From: Aeromonas sp. FDAARGOS 1405
Lineage (GTDB): Bacteria > Pseudomonadota > Gammaproteobacteria > Enterobacterales > Aeromonadaceae
Assembly (NCBI RefSeq): GCF_019048265.1
Contig: NZ_CP077311.1
Location: 3,543,001 to 3,607,000, forward strand
DNA: 64,000 nucleotides
Direction of reading: 5' to 3'
Shown here: positions 48,078-58,346 of the stretch, piece by piece
Layout of the letters: every line of letters starts with the position of its first letter
Position numbering within the stretch: position 1 is the first letter of the stretch
Translations under genes and position numbers: made by a program
Notes under the pieces: generated by a model
The model's input: only the letters and a program-made list of their open reading frames with translations
Told to the model about the DNA's origin: nothing
The model's database searches: none

Positions 48078-50093
48078 ATGTTGAAGCATGGCGTAATTCG
48101 TTTTTCCCTCGTTGCCTGTAGCCTGGCGCTTGCCGGGCTTGCACAGGCCATCGAGCCGGTGCTCAAGGAGAGTGATTTGCCTGTGTTGGCTCAAGAGAGC
48201 CAACATGCTACGGCCAGCAAGCGAATTACCAATCTGTTTACCCGCTCGCACTACAAACAGTTCAAGCTGGACGATGCCTTTTCCTCCGTGATTTTCGATA
48301 AATATCTGGAGAATCTGGACTACAGCCGCAACCTGTTTTTGGCCTCTGATATCAGCCGTTTTGAAAAGTACCGTAACGGTTTTGACACCGACCTCGAAAG
48401 AGGCCGTCTGGCTCCCGCCTACGAGATGTTCAACCTGAGTCAGCAGCGGCGTTATGAGCGGTTCGAATACGCCCTCAAACTGCTTGATACTCCTTTCGAT
48501 TTTACCCAGACCGACAACTATGTGTTTGATCGGGAAGGGGCGGCTTGGCCCAAAGATGAAGCAGAGCTCAACGAGCTGTGGCGTCAGCGGGTCAAGTTCG
48601 ATGCCCTGAGCCTAAAGCTCAGCGGCAAGGAGTGGCCCGAGATCAAGGAGCTGCTTGGCAAGCGTTACAACAACGCCATCAAGCGGATGTCCCAGACCGA
48701 GAGCGAAGATGTCTTCCAGCTCTTCATGAACTCCTTCGCTCGCGCCATCGAACCACACACTAGTTACCTCTCCCCGCGCAGTGCCGATCGTTTCAACACC
48801 GAGATGAACCTCTCGCTGGAAGGGATCGGGGCCGTGTTACAGGCGGAAGATGACTTTACCGTCATCCGTTCTTTGGTGCCCGGTGGCCCGGCTGCCAAAT
48901 CTAACCACCTCAAGCCCGATGACAAGATCACCGGGGTAGGGCAGGAAGATGGCAAGATTGTTGATGTGATCGGCTGGCGTCTCGATGACGTGGTCGAGCT
49001 CATCAAGGGGCCCAAGGGGAGCAAGGTCAAGCTTGAAATTCAGCGCGGCAAGGGCGCAACCGCCAAGACCGAGCAGATCGAGCTGACCCGCGACAAGGTG
49101 CGCCTTGAAGACAGAGCCGCCAAGTCCAAGGTGATTAACGCCGAAGGCAAGAAGATTGGTGTCATCGAGATCCCGAGTTTCTACGTCAATCTGCATGACG
49201 ACGTGATCAAGGAGCTCTCCAGCCTCAACAAGCAGAAGATCGATGGTCTGATCATCGATCTGCGCGGTAACGGCGGCGGCGCCCTGACTGAAGCCTCTGC
49301 CCTGAGTGGTCTCTTCTTTGGCAGCGGTCCTGTTGTTCAGATCCGTGATCATATGGGTCGTATCACGGTCAACGGTGACGACGATGGCAACGTCTATTAC
49401 GGCGGTCCCATGTCGGTGCTGATCGACAGATACAGTGCCTCGGCCTCCGAGATCTTCGCTGCCGCCATGCAGGATTATGGTCGAGCCCTGATCCTGGGTG
49501 AAAACTCGTTCGGCAAGGGGACGGTGCAGCAGCATCGCAGCCTCGCCAAGGTCTATGACTTCTACGAGCAGCCGCTGGGTCACGTGCAGTACACCATCGC
49601 CAAGTTCTACCGGATCAATGGTGGGAGTACCCAGAACAAGGGCGTTGCGCCGGATATCAGCTTCCCGACACCGGTTGCGCCGGAAGAGACGGGTGAAAGC
49701 CGTGAGTTCAATGCGCTGCCGTGGGACAAGATAGCCTCTGCCAACTATCAGACTCTGGGCAATTTCACTACTCTGCTGCCCAAGCTGCAGGCCGCCCACG
49801 ATGCCCGCATCGCCAAGGATCCCGAGTTTGCCTACGTGATGCAGGATATTGCAGACTACAAGGTGGAGAAGGAGAAGAAGTCGGTCTCCCTCAACGAGGC
49901 GGAGCGTGTTGCAGAGCAGGCGAAACAGGATGAGAAAGCGCTCAAACGTACCAACGAGCGTCTGGCACGTCTTGGCAAGCCGGCGGTGAAGAGTCTGGAT
50001 GAACTGCCCGCTGATTTTGAAGCGCCCGATGAGTATCTCATCGAAGCGGCCAATATCACGGCGGATCTGGCCAAGGTCAGCAAACGCAGCTGA
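48078..50093 (+). CDS. prc: Tail-specific carboxy-terminal protease Prc
   Basis: 671 residues with an N-terminal signal peptide (LVACSLALAGLAQA). An N-terminal domain is followed by a PDZ domain (about 230-320, LSLEGIGAVLQAEDDFTVI) and the S41 core. The serine is in DRYSASASEIFAAAM and the lysine in GENSFGKGTVQQ. A C-terminal helical domain ends the protein. It trims or degrades periplasmic proteins such as cell-wall enzymes. Confidence 0.96.
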   Translation: MLKHGVIRFSLVACSLALAGLAQAIEPVLKESDLPVLAQESQHATASKRITNLFTRSHYKQFKLDDAFSSVIFDKYLENLDYSRNLFLASDISRFEKYRNGFDTDLERGRLAPAYEMFNLSQQRRYERFEYALKLLDTPFDFTQTDNYVFDREGAAWPKDEAELNELWRQRVKFDALSLKLSGKEWPEIKELLGKRYNNAIKRMSQTESEDVFQLFMNSFARAIEPHTSYLSPRSADRFNTEMNLSLEGIGAVLQAEDDFTVIRSLVPGGPAAKSNHLKPDDKITGVGQEDGKIVDVIGWRLDDVVELIKGPKGSKVKLEIQRGKGATAKTEQIELTRDKVRLEDRAAKSKVINAEGKKIGVIEIPSFYVNLHDDVIKELSSLNKQKIDGLIIDLRGNGGGALTEASALSGLFFGSGPVVQIRDHMGRITVNGDDDGNVYYGGPMSVLIDRYSASASEIFAAAMQDYGRALILGENSFGKGTVQQHRSLAKVYDFYEQPLGHVQYTIAKFYRINGGSTQNKGVAPDISFPTPVAPEETGESREFNALPWDKIASANYQTLGNFTTLLPKLQAAHDARIAKDPEFAYVMQDIADYKVEKEKKSVSLNEAERVAEQAKQDEKALKRTNERLARLGKPAVKSLDELPADFEAPDEYLIEAANITADLAKVSKRS

Positions 50094-50113
50094 CAAGGCG
50101 ACCTCCAATGTAC

Positions 50114-50142
50114 AAGGGCGACTGCGGTCGCCCTTTCTTTTT
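50114..50142 (+). terminator. Terminator after prc
   Basis: AAGGGCGAC pairs with GTCGCCCTT, followed by TCTTTTTG. Confidence 0.85.
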
Positions 50143-50237
50143 GTCTGGCGTATCTGACGTAATGCAAATTGTTTGACCCCGCCAGTTGGTTGTGACAGCC
50201 TCTTTCTCGCCTTTAACAAGCGTGGAAGCAGACAATA

Positions 50238-52862
50238 ATGACCGATCACCCCCAGGCCATGACGGCCAAATATCGCCAGGATTATCAGGCGCCGCTCTAC
50301 TGGATCGACACCATCGACCTCGATTTCCAACTGCAGGAGCCGCTGACCCAGGTCACCGCCATCACCCGCATTCGTCGTAACGGCGAGCACAATGCGCCGC
50401 TCGTCCTCGATGGTGAACAGCTGACTCTCAAGAGCGTTGCCATCGATGGCATTCCCTGTGACCACTACGAGCAAGGCGAGAGCAGTCTGACCCTGTTCAA
50501 CCTGCCGGCCGAATGTGTACTGACCATCGTCACCCTGCTGGATCCGGCCGCCAACACCGCGCTGGAAGGGCTTTACAAATCGGGTGATGCCTACTGTACC
50601 CAGTGCGAAGCCGAAGGGTTTCGCCGCATTACCTATTATCTGGACCGCCCCGACATTCTGGCGCGCTACAGCACCCGCATTACTGCCGACAAAGCCCAGT
50701 TCCCCTTCCTGCTCTCCAATGGCAACAAGGTCGACAGCGGTGATCTGGATGGCGGCCGTCACTTCGTGCAGTGGCAGGATCCTTTCCCCAAACCCAGCTA
50801 CCTGTTTGCGCTGGTGGCCGGTGATTTCGATGTGGAGCGCAGCCACTACACCACCAAGAGCGGCCGCAAGGTGGCCCTCGAGATCTTCGTCGACAAGGGC
50901 AACCTCGATCGCGCCGGTTTTGCCATGGAGAGCCTCATCAACTCCATGCGCTGGGACGAGCAGCGTTTCGGCCTCGAGTATGATCTCGACATCTACATGA
51001 TCGTTGCGGTGGACTTCTTCAACATGGGCGCCATGGAGAACAAGGGGCTCAACATCTTCAACTCCAAGTTCGTGCTGGCCAATCCGGCCACCGCTACCGA
51101 TGGCGACTACCACGGTATCGAACGGGTGATCGGTCACGAATATTTTCACAACTGGACCGGCAACCGCGTCACCTGTCGAGACTGGTTCCAGCTCAGCCTG
51201 AAAGAGGGGCTGACGGTATTCCGGGATCAGGAGTTCTCCTCCGATCTGGGCTCCCGTGGCGTCAACCGCATCAACAACGTGCGTACCGTGCGCGGCCCGC
51301 AGTTTGCGGAAGATGCCGGCCCCATGGCACACCCGATCCGCCCGGATGTGGTGATCGAGATGAACAACTTCTACACCCTGACCGTCTATGAGAAGGGGTC
51401 GGAAGTGATCCGCATGATGCACACCCTGCTGGGGGAAGATTCCTTCCAGGCCGGTATGCGTCTCTACTTCGAGCGTCACGACGGCTCGGCCGCTACTTGC
51501 GATGATTTCGTGCAGGCGATGGAGGATGCTTCCGGTGTCGATCTTGGCCGTTTCCGCCGCTGGTACAGCCAGTCAGGCACCCCCGAGTTGACCGTCACCG
51601 ACGAGTACGATGCCGCCAGCGGTATCTATCGCCTCCATGTGAGCCAGCACACCCCGCCGACTCAGGATCAGCCGCAGAAGCTGCCGCTGCATATCCCCTT
51701 CGATATCGAGCTCTATGACGAGCAAGGTGCCGTCATCGCGCTGCAATATCAGGGCAAGGCCATCGGCAACGTGCTCGATGTGCTCGAAGCGGAGCAGACC
51801 TTCGAATTCGATCAGGTGCCGGTCAAGCCGGTTCCCTCCCTGCTGCGGGACTTCTCCGCGCCGGTCAAGCTGTACTATGACTACAGCGATGAAGCGCTCG
51901 CCTTCCTGATGCGCTTTGCTCGCAACGAGTTTGCCCGCTGGGATGCCGCCCAGATGCTGATCAACAAAGCGGTCATCGACGGGGTGGCGCGGGTGCAACA
52001 CGGGCAGGGGGTTGAGCTCTCCCAAACCCTGCTGGCCGCCTTCGTCGCCATTTTGGACGACAGCGAGCTGGATTTGGCCCTCAAGGCGGAGATCCTGGCG
52101 CTGCCAGGTGAAGCGACCCTAGCCGAGCTGTTCGAGGTGGCCGATATCGATGCCATCCATCAGGTGCGCGACGCGATCCACACCCGTCTTGCCGAGGCCT
52201 TTGGCGCGCGCTTGGCGGCTACCTATCAGAGCCTGCGTCTGAGCGGCTATCAGGTGGTGCACGCCGATATGGCCAAGCGGGCCCTCAAAGGGGTGGTGCT
52301 CGGCTATCTGGCTGCGCTGGATGCGGAGCATGCCGATGCGCTGGTGCGCGAGCAGTACGCAACCGCCGACAACATGACCGACACCCTGGCGGCGTTGCAG
52401 GTGGCCAACGGCTATCTGCTGCCATGCCGCGCTGCGCTGCTGGCCGACTTCGAGGGCAAGTGGGCCAAGGATGGACTGGTGCTGGACAACTGGCTGCGGC
52501 TGATTGGCAGCAAGCCGGCTGCCGATGTGCTCGGCGAAGTGAAGCAGGCAATGAATCATCCTACCTTCAGCATTCGCAACCCGAACCGGCTGCGGGCGCT
52601 GATCGGCAGCTTCGCCATGAGCAATCAGGTGCAGTTCCATGCGGTGGATGGCAGCGGTTACCGCTTCCTGACCGATCTGCTGATCGAGCTCAACGAGGTC
52701 AATCCACAGGTGGCCTCCCGCCTCATCACTCCGCTTATCCAGTTCAAGCGACTGGATGAGGTGCGCAAGGCGCTGATCCGCGCCGAGCTGACCCGTCTTG
52801 CCAACCTTGAGGGGCTGGCACGGGATCTGTTCGAGAAGGTCAGCAAGGCGCTGCAGCAGTAA
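50238..52862 (+). CDS. pepN: Aminopeptidase N
   Basis: 874 residues, an M1-family zinc aminopeptidase. The exopeptidase motif GAMENKGLNIFN (near 264) and zinc site HEYFHNWTGNRV (H300, H304, with the second Glu in LKEGLTVFRDQEF) are intact. It finishes cytosolic peptide breakdown. There is no signal peptide. It stands alone between terminators. Confidence 0.97.
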   Translation: MTDHPQAMTAKYRQDYQAPLYWIDTIDLDFQLQEPLTQVTAITRIRRNGEHNAPLVLDGEQLTLKSVAIDGIPCDHYEQGESSLTLFNLPAECVLTIVTLLDPAANTALEGLYKSGDAYCTQCEAEGFRRITYYLDRPDILARYSTRITADKAQFPFLLSNGNKVDSGDLDGGRHFVQWQDPFPKPSYLFALVAGDFDVERSHYTTKSGRKVALEIFVDKGNLDRAGFAMESLINSMRWDEQRFGLEYDLDIYMIVAVDFFNMGAMENKGLNIFNSKFVLANPATATDGDYHGIERVIGHEYFHNWTGNRVTCRDWFQLSLKEGLTVFRDQEFSSDLGSRGVNRINNVRTVRGPQFAEDAGPMAHPIRPDVVIEMNNFYTLTVYEKGSEVIRMMHTLLGEDSFQAGMRLYFERHDGSAATCDDFVQAMEDASGVDLGRFRRWYSQSGTPELTVTDEYDAASGIYRLHVSQHTPPTQDQPQKLPLHIPFDIELYDEQGAVIALQYQGKAIGNVLDVLEAEQTFEFDQVPVKPVPSLLRDFSAPVKLYYDYSDEALAFLMRFARNEFARWDAAQMLINKAVIDGVARVQHGQGVELSQTLLAAFVAILDDSELDLALKAEILALPGEATLAELFEVADIDAIHQVRDAIHTRLAEAFGARLAATYQSLRLSGYQVVHADMAKRALKGVVLGYLAALDAEHADALVREQYATADNMTDTLAALQVANGYLLPCRAALLADFEGKWAKDGLVLDNWLRLIGSKPAADVLGEVKQAMNHPTFSIRNPNRLRALIGSFAMSNQVQFHAVDGSGYRFLTDLLIELNEVNPQVASRLITPLIQFKRLDEVRKALIRAELTRLANLEGLARDLFEKVSKALQQ

Positions 52863-52868
52863 GTGTCG

Positions 52869-52899
52869 ATGGGGCAGGAGCGTTACGCTCCTGCCCCAT
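52869..52899 (+). terminator. Strong hairpin after pepN
   Basis: A 14-bp stem, ATGGGGCAGGAGCG with CGCTCCTGCCCCAT around TTA, has only a weak T-run after it (TGTGTGATTTG). Confidence 0.75.
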
Positions 52900-52930
52900 T
52901 GTGTGATTTGTCGTGTGATCAGGAGCAAGC

Positions 52931-53152
52931 GTGAAGCAGTTTACTTTTCGGCTCTCATTGAATAGCGATGAGGTGATGCTGATGTATCAGGGCCACGTCA
53001 GACGGCTGGTGGTGCGTAGCGAACAGGGATTGACCCTGGAACTTGGTATAGAAAAAATACGGCCCTTTGTCGCCATCAATGGTGTGCATGGCTACTTTCG
53101 GCTGAAAACCCAGGACGATTACCGCTTTATCAGTCTCGAACGCATAAATTAA
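52931..53152 (+). CDS. DUF2835 family protein
   Basis: 73 residues with AGGAGCAAGC upstream. The short beta-rich sequence MKQFTFRLSLNSDEVMLMYQG and HGYFRLKTQDDYRFISLERI match DUF2835, found next to unrelated genes in many gammaproteobacteria. Function unknown, cytoplasmic by appearance. It lies between pepN and the large glutamate dehydrogenase. Confidence 0.85.
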   Translation: MKQFTFRLSLNSDEVMLMYQGHVRRLVVRSEQGLTLELGIEKIRPFVAINGVHGYFRLKTQDDYRFISLERIN

Positions 53153-53430
53153 CAAAAATCGAACAGATTACCGACTGTTTATCTGCTTTGCGTCACTATC
53201 TATCCGGTAAACTGGCACAAAGGTAGTGGGAATTTCTGTATTTTTGGTTATTTGCAAAATTTCTCACAGTTTAAGCCGTGATCTGTACCTTGTTTTTAAC
53301 ATCTCGTTAGCACCTTTCCTCGCCTTCCCTTATCCAAGCCATTACACTTCGCAACAACTCTGCACCAGCGGGTAACCAGGGTGGTTGCCTCTGCGTCGGT
53401 GGTTAATGTCGTCCGATAAGGAATATAAAA

Positions 53431-56400
53431 ATGGCATTGAAAGACGCCCCTACCTCAGTTCTGCTCGAAAACGTTCTCAGCCTGATCCATCAGAAGTTGC
53501 CCAAAAACAGCGCCTCTCTGGTCGAGCGCTTCGTTGCCAAGTTCTACGGCAACATGGCGAGCTCCGACCTGCACGATCGCAATGACAGCGATCTCTACGG
53601 CGCGGCCCTGAGCCTGTGGAATGCCCTCAATCAGCGCACCGGCACCGATCCCTACATCCGGGTCTACAATCCCGAGCTGACCCGTCACGGCTGGCAATCG
53701 CCCCATACCATCGTCGAGGTGATCCTGCAGGACTCGCCCTTCCTGGTGGACTCCATCCGGATGGCGCTCAAGCGACTCAATATCACCGCCCACATGATGC
53801 TGCACCAACCGCTGCACCTCATTCGTGGAGCGGATGGAAAGATTGATGCCATTCTGGAACTCGACAACACCGACGGGCAGACCTCGGTTGAAACGGCATT
53901 CCTTATCGAGATCGATCACCTCACCAGCGAGGAGCAGATGGCCGCGCTGGCTGCCGAGCTCAACTCCGTGGCTGGTGAAGTAGCGCTGGCAGTCGGCGAC
54001 TGGCAGCCCATGCTAGCCAAGCTCAATGAGATCATCGACGAGCTTCCCAAACGCAAGAGTCCGGCCAGCAAGGAGGAGGTGGCCTCCTGCGTTGCCTTCC
54101 TCAAATGGGTAGCTGCCCACAACTTCACCCTGATGGGTTATCGTCGCTACGACGTCAAAGCGGTGGAGGGGGATCACGAGATCCTGCCGCAGGCCAGCTC
54201 CAGCCTGGGGCTGATGAAGAACTCCATCAAGGAGGTGGGCCAGCGCCTTGGCAACATGCCAGCCAGCGCACGTCACGCCGCTCTGAGTTCTGACCTGCTG
54301 ATCCTCACCAAATCCAACAGCAAGTCCCGGGTGCACCGTCCGGCTTATGTGGATTACATCGGCATCAAGCGCTTTGACGAGCATGGCAAGGTGATCGGGG
54401 AAGATCGCTTCATAGGTCTTTACGCCTCTTCCATCTACAACACCAGCGCGACCCAGATCCCGCTCATCAGCCATCGTCTCGAACGCATCATGGCTGCCTC
54501 CGGTCACGAGAAGGGCTCCCACGCCTACAAGGCGCTGCTGAACGTGCTGGAAACCTATCCCCGTGACGAGCTGATCCAGGCCCGTGAAGAGGAGCTGCTG
54601 GCCACCGGTCTGGGCGTACTGGAGATGCAGGAGCGGGACATGCTGCGGCTGTTCGTGCGCCGCGATGTGTACGGCCGTTTCTTCTCCTGCATGGTCTATG
54701 TCACCAAGGAGCGCTACAACACGGCGCTGCGGATAAAGACCCAGCAAATTTTGCAGAAATATTTTGGCAGTAATGAAGAGGTGGAGTTCAACGTCTACTT
54801 CACCGAAGGCGTGCTGGCGCGGACCCACTACATAGTGCGGGTCAACAACAACAACGTGGATGTGGATGTGAACGAAGTACAGAACAACCTGATTGAAGCG
54901 GCCCGCAGCTGGGACGACAGACTCGACTCCGTGCTGCTCTCTCACTATGGCGAGGCCCGTGGCAACGAGCTGCGCCGCCGTTTCAGCACCGCATTCCCCC
55001 GTGCTTACAAGGAGGATGTGTTGCCTGGCTCGGCCGTGGCCGACATCATGGCGCTCGATAACCTGAGCGAAGCCGAGCCACTCGGCATGCTGTTCTACCG
55101 CGCGCAGGAGGAGGAGAACGATCGTCGGGTACGGCTCAAGTTGTTCCATCGCACCGAGCCCATTCACCTCTCCGATGTACTGCCGATGCTGGAAAACATG
55201 GGACTGCGGGTGATCGGTGAGACCCCGTATCAGGTACGCACTCCGGGTGGCGATCTGTTCTGGATCCTCGACTTCTCCATGTTGCTGCACGGCGAGCAGC
55301 CCTTTGATCTGGCCCAGAGTCAGCAACGCTTCCAGCAAGCCTTTGCCGCCATCTGGAACAAGCAGCTGGAAGATGACGGCTTCAACCGGCTGGTATTGGG
55401 GGCGGGTCTCACCGGCCGCCAGGTGTCGGTGCTGCGCGCCTATGCCAAATACATGCGTCAGACCGGCGTCTCTTTTAGCCAGTCCTATATTGAAGAGACC
55501 CTGACCCGTTATCCGGAGATTGCTCAGCTGCTGTTCACCTTGTTTGAACAGCGCCTGGATCCGGCCGGCAAGCAGGACGTCAAGGTACAGGCCAAGTTGC
55601 ACGAGCAGCTTGCCACCAAGCTGGATCAGGTGGCCAACCTGGACGACGATCGCATTATTCGCCGCTATGTGGAGATGATCGACGCTACCCTGCGTACCAA
55701 CTACTACCAGCTGGACAAGGCGGGCAACATCAAGCCCTACATCTCCTTCAAACTGGCTCCCTCCACTATCACCGACATGCCGCTGCCGCTGCCGAAATTC
55801 GAGATCTTCGTCTACTCGCCGCGAGTGGAAGGGGTACATCTGCGCTGGGGCAAAGTAGCTCGTGGCGGTCTGCGCTGGTCAGATCGCAAAGAGGACTTCC
55901 GCACCGAAGTACTGGGTCTGGTGAAAGCCCAGCAGGTCAAGAACACCGTCATTGTGCCAGTGGGGGCCAAGGGCGGTTTCTACTGCAAACAGATGCCGGT
56001 GGGGGCAACCCGCGCCGTCATTCAGGAGGAGGGAAAGGCCTGTTATCGCCTGTTTATTCGCGGTCTGCTCGATGTGACTGACAACATCATCGGCGGCGAG
56101 GTGATCCCGCCCAAATCCGTGGTGCGTCACGACGAGGATGACTACTACCTGGTGGTGGCCGCCGACAAGGGCACGGCTACCTTCTCCGACATCGCCAACG
56201 AAATAAGCCTCGAATATGGCCATTGGCTGGGCGACGCGTTTGCCTCCGGTGGCTCGGTCGGTTACGACCACAAGAAGATGGGCATCACCGCCCGTGGCGC
56301 CTGGGAGTCGGTCAAACGGCATTTTCGTGAAATTGGCGTCAACTGCCAGACCACCGATTTTACCTGCGTCGGGATCGGCGACATGGCGGGAGACGTGTTC

Positions 56401-58269
56401 GGCAACGGCATGCTGCTCTCCGAGCACACCCGGCTGGTGGGCGCGTTCAACCACATGCACATCTTTGTTGACCCCGCTCCGGATGCGGCCAAGAGTTTTG
56501 TCGAGCGCCAGCGCCTGTTCGATCTGCCGGGCTCCAGCTGGGATGACTACAACCGCGAGCTGATATCACAGGGGGGCGGCATCTTCCTGCGCTCGGCCAA
56601 GTCCATCAAGCTGAGCCCGGAAATACAAACCCTGCTCGGTACCGACAAGGCTAGCATGGCGCCAAACGAGCTGATCAAGGCGCTGCTCTGCCTCAATGTC
56701 GATCTGCTGTGGAACGGCGGCATCGGCACCTATGTGAAGAGCGCTCGCGAGAGCGATGGGGAAGTTGGGGATCGCAGCAACGACGCACTGCGAGTCAACG
56801 GCCGCGATCTGCGGGCCCGTATCGTGGGTGAGGGGGGCAACCTCGGCTTTACCCAGCTCGGTCGGGTGGAGTACGCCAGTCAGGGCGGTCGCATCAACAC
56901 CGATTTTACCGACAACGTCGGCGGTGTGGATTGCTCCGACAACGAGGTGAACATCAAGATCCTGCTGAACCAGTTGGTTGCGGTAGGGGATCTGACCCTC
57001 AAGCAACGTAACCAGATGCTCTACGAGATGACCGACGACGTGGCGCAGATCGTGATCACCAATGCCTATCGCCAGTCCCAGTCCATATCGGTCACCAGCT
57101 TCCGCGGTTCTGAACAACTTAAAGAGCAGCAGCGCTTCATTCAGGGGCTGGAGCGGGAAGGCAAGCTCGATCGTGCACTGGAGTTCCTGCCATCCGATGA
57201 GGAGCTCTCCGAGCGGATGGCGGCAGGGCAGGGGCTGACCCGCCCCGAACTGGCGGTGTTGGTGGCGTACGGCAAGATGGTACTGAAAGAGCAGCTCAAC
57301 TGCCCGGAAGTGACCGACGAGCCCTTCCTCGCCAACATGCTGGTCACCAGCTTCCCGGCCAAGGTACAGCAGCAGTTTGGTGCCCAGCTGGCCGATCACC
57401 CGCTACGCGGCGAGATCATCGCTACCCGGGTTGCCAACATGCTGGTTAACGACATGGGGCTCAACTTCGCCAGCCGGATGAAGGACGAAACCGGTGCCTC
57501 GGTCGCCGAAGTGGCCTGCTGCTTTGCCATGGCCCGCGAAGTGTTTGGCATGAACCAGCTGTGGCGCGATATCGAAGGGTGCGACAACCTGGTGGATGCC
57601 CAGACTCAGCTCGAGCTGATGTTCTACAGCCGCCGGATCGTGCGCCGTGCCACCCGCTGGTTCCTGCGCGCCCGCAATCGCAGCTGGAGCATCAGCGAGA
57701 ACATCGCCTTCTTCCGTCCGGCGTTCGAAACCCTCGGTCAACACCTCTACGAGGTCATGGATGAGAGCGAAGTGGCCGAGCATCGTCAGGCTGTAGCCAA
57801 GTGGATGGAGAAACAGGTGCCGGAGGCCATTGCCCGTCAGGTAGCCCATATGAGCAGCCTCTTCTCCAGCCTGGATCTGGCGCAGATTGCCGCGGAGCAC
57901 AAGACCGATATCCTGCGCGCCGCCAATGTCTACTATCGCCTCGGTGCCAAACTGGATCTGCACTGGTTCCTCGACCAGATCAACCATCAGCCGGTCGGCA
58001 ACCACTGGCAGGCGATGGCGCGAGCCTCCTTCCGCGAAGATCTGGACTGGCAGCAACGCAGTCTCACTTCTGTGGTACTGGAAGGGTGCAAAGGAGAGGG
58101 AGAATGCGCTACCATACTGGCCAACTGGATTTCGGAGCATGAGCAACTCTTGTCCCGTTGGACCCATATGTTGGCCGACTTCAAGACCACCAGCACTCAC
58201 GAGTTCGCCAAGTTCTCGGTGGCCTTGCGAGAGTTGAACCTGCTCCAGTTGAATTGTCGGGCACTTTAA
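53431..58269 (+). CDS. NAD-specific glutamate dehydrogenase, large (GDH-180 type)
   Basis: 1612 residues, the length of the 180-kDa class. It oxidises glutamate to 2-oxoglutarate and ammonium. About 700 N-terminal residues contain ACT-like regulatory regions, then the catalytic domain has VARGGLRWSDRKEDFRTEV and VPVGAKGGFYCKQMP, and the NAD-binding part has GIGDMAGDVFGNGML and EGGNLGFTQLGRVEYA. A long C-terminal helical region follows. ATG 53431 has AAGGA upstream. The 278 bases before it contain no gene. Confidence 0.95.
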   Translation: MALKDAPTSVLLENVLSLIHQKLPKNSASLVERFVAKFYGNMASSDLHDRNDSDLYGAALSLWNALNQRTGTDPYIRVYNPELTRHGWQSPHTIVEVILQDSPFLVDSIRMALKRLNITAHMMLHQPLHLIRGADGKIDAILELDNTDGQTSVETAFLIEIDHLTSEEQMAALAAELNSVAGEVALAVGDWQPMLAKLNEIIDELPKRKSPASKEEVASCVAFLKWVAAHNFTLMGYRRYDVKAVEGDHEILPQASSSLGLMKNSIKEVGQRLGNMPASARHAALSSDLLILTKSNSKSRVHRPAYVDYIGIKRFDEHGKVIGEDRFIGLYASSIYNTSATQIPLISHRLERIMAASGHEKGSHAYKALLNVLETYPRDELIQAREEELLATGLGVLEMQERDMLRLFVRRDVYGRFFSCMVYVTKERYNTALRIKTQQILQKYFGSNEEVEFNVYFTEGVLARTHYIVRVNNNNVDVDVNEVQNNLIEAARSWDDRLDSVLLSHYGEARGNELRRRFSTAFPRAYKEDVLPGSAVADIMALDNLSEAEPLGMLFYRAQEEENDRRVRLKLFHRTEPIHLSDVLPMLENMGLRVIGETPYQVRTPGGDLFWILDFSMLLHGEQPFDLAQSQQRFQQAFAAIWNKQLEDDGFNRLVLGAGLTGRQVSVLRAYAKYMRQTGVSFSQSYIEETLTRYPEIAQLLFTLFEQRLDPAGKQDVKVQAKLHEQLATKLDQVANLDDDRIIRRYVEMIDATLRTNYYQLDKAGNIKPYISFKLAPSTITDMPLPLPKFEIFVYSPRVEGVHLRWGKVARGGLRWSDRKEDFRTEVLGLVKAQQVKNTVIVPVGAKGGFYCKQMPVGATRAVIQEEGKACYRLFIRGLLDVTDNIIGGEVIPPKSVVRHDEDDYYLVVAADKGTATFSDIANEISLEYGHWLGDAFASGGSVGYDHKKMGITARGAWESVKRHFREIGVNCQTTDFTCVGIGDMAGDVFGNGMLLSEHTRLVGAFNHMHIFVDPAPDAAKSFVERQRLFDLPGSSWDDYNRELISQGGGIFLRSAKSIKLSPEIQTLLGTDKASMAPNELIKALLCLNVDLLWNGGIGTYVKSARESDGEVGDRSNDALRVNGRDLRARIVGEGGNLGFTQLGRVEYASQGGRINTDFTDNVGGVDCSDNEVNIKILLNQLVAVGDLTLKQRNQMLYEMTDDVAQIVITNAYRQSQSISVTSFRGSEQLKEQQRFIQGLEREGKLDRALEFLPSDEELSERMAAGQGLTRPELAVLVAYGKMVLKEQLNCPEVTDEPFLANMLVTSFPAKVQQQFGAQLADHPLRGEIIATRVANMLVNDMGLNFASRMKDETGASVAEVACCFAMAREVFGMNQLWRDIEGCDNLVDAQTQLELMFYSRRIVRRATRWFLRARNRSWSISENIAFFRPAFETLGQHLYEVMDESEVAEHRQAVAKWMEKQVPEAIARQVAHMSSLFSSLDLAQIAAEHKTDILRAANVYYRLGAKLDLHWFLDQINHQPVGNHWQAMARASFREDLDWQQRSLTSVVLEGCKGEGECATILANWISEHEQLLSRWTHMLADFKTTSTHEFAKFSVALRELNLLQLNCRAL

Positions 58270-58304
58270 TTACCAGATTAAGGCATGGCACCGACATTAC
58301 ACCC

Positions 58305-58335
58305 AAAGCCCCGGCCAGTTGCCGGGGCTTTCTTT
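58305..58335 (+). terminator. Terminator between the glutamate dehydrogenase gene and pyrD
   Basis: AAAGCCCCGGC pairs with GCCGGGGCTTT around CAGTT, followed by CTTTAAGG. The pyrD ribosome-binding site (AAGGAG) starts right after it. Confidence 0.85.
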
Positions 58336-58346
58336 AAGGAGCAAAG

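Noticed and set aside
48837..51479. 880-codon minus-strand frame across prc and pepN
   Set aside because: It crosses two clear genes and their terminator; antisense shadow.
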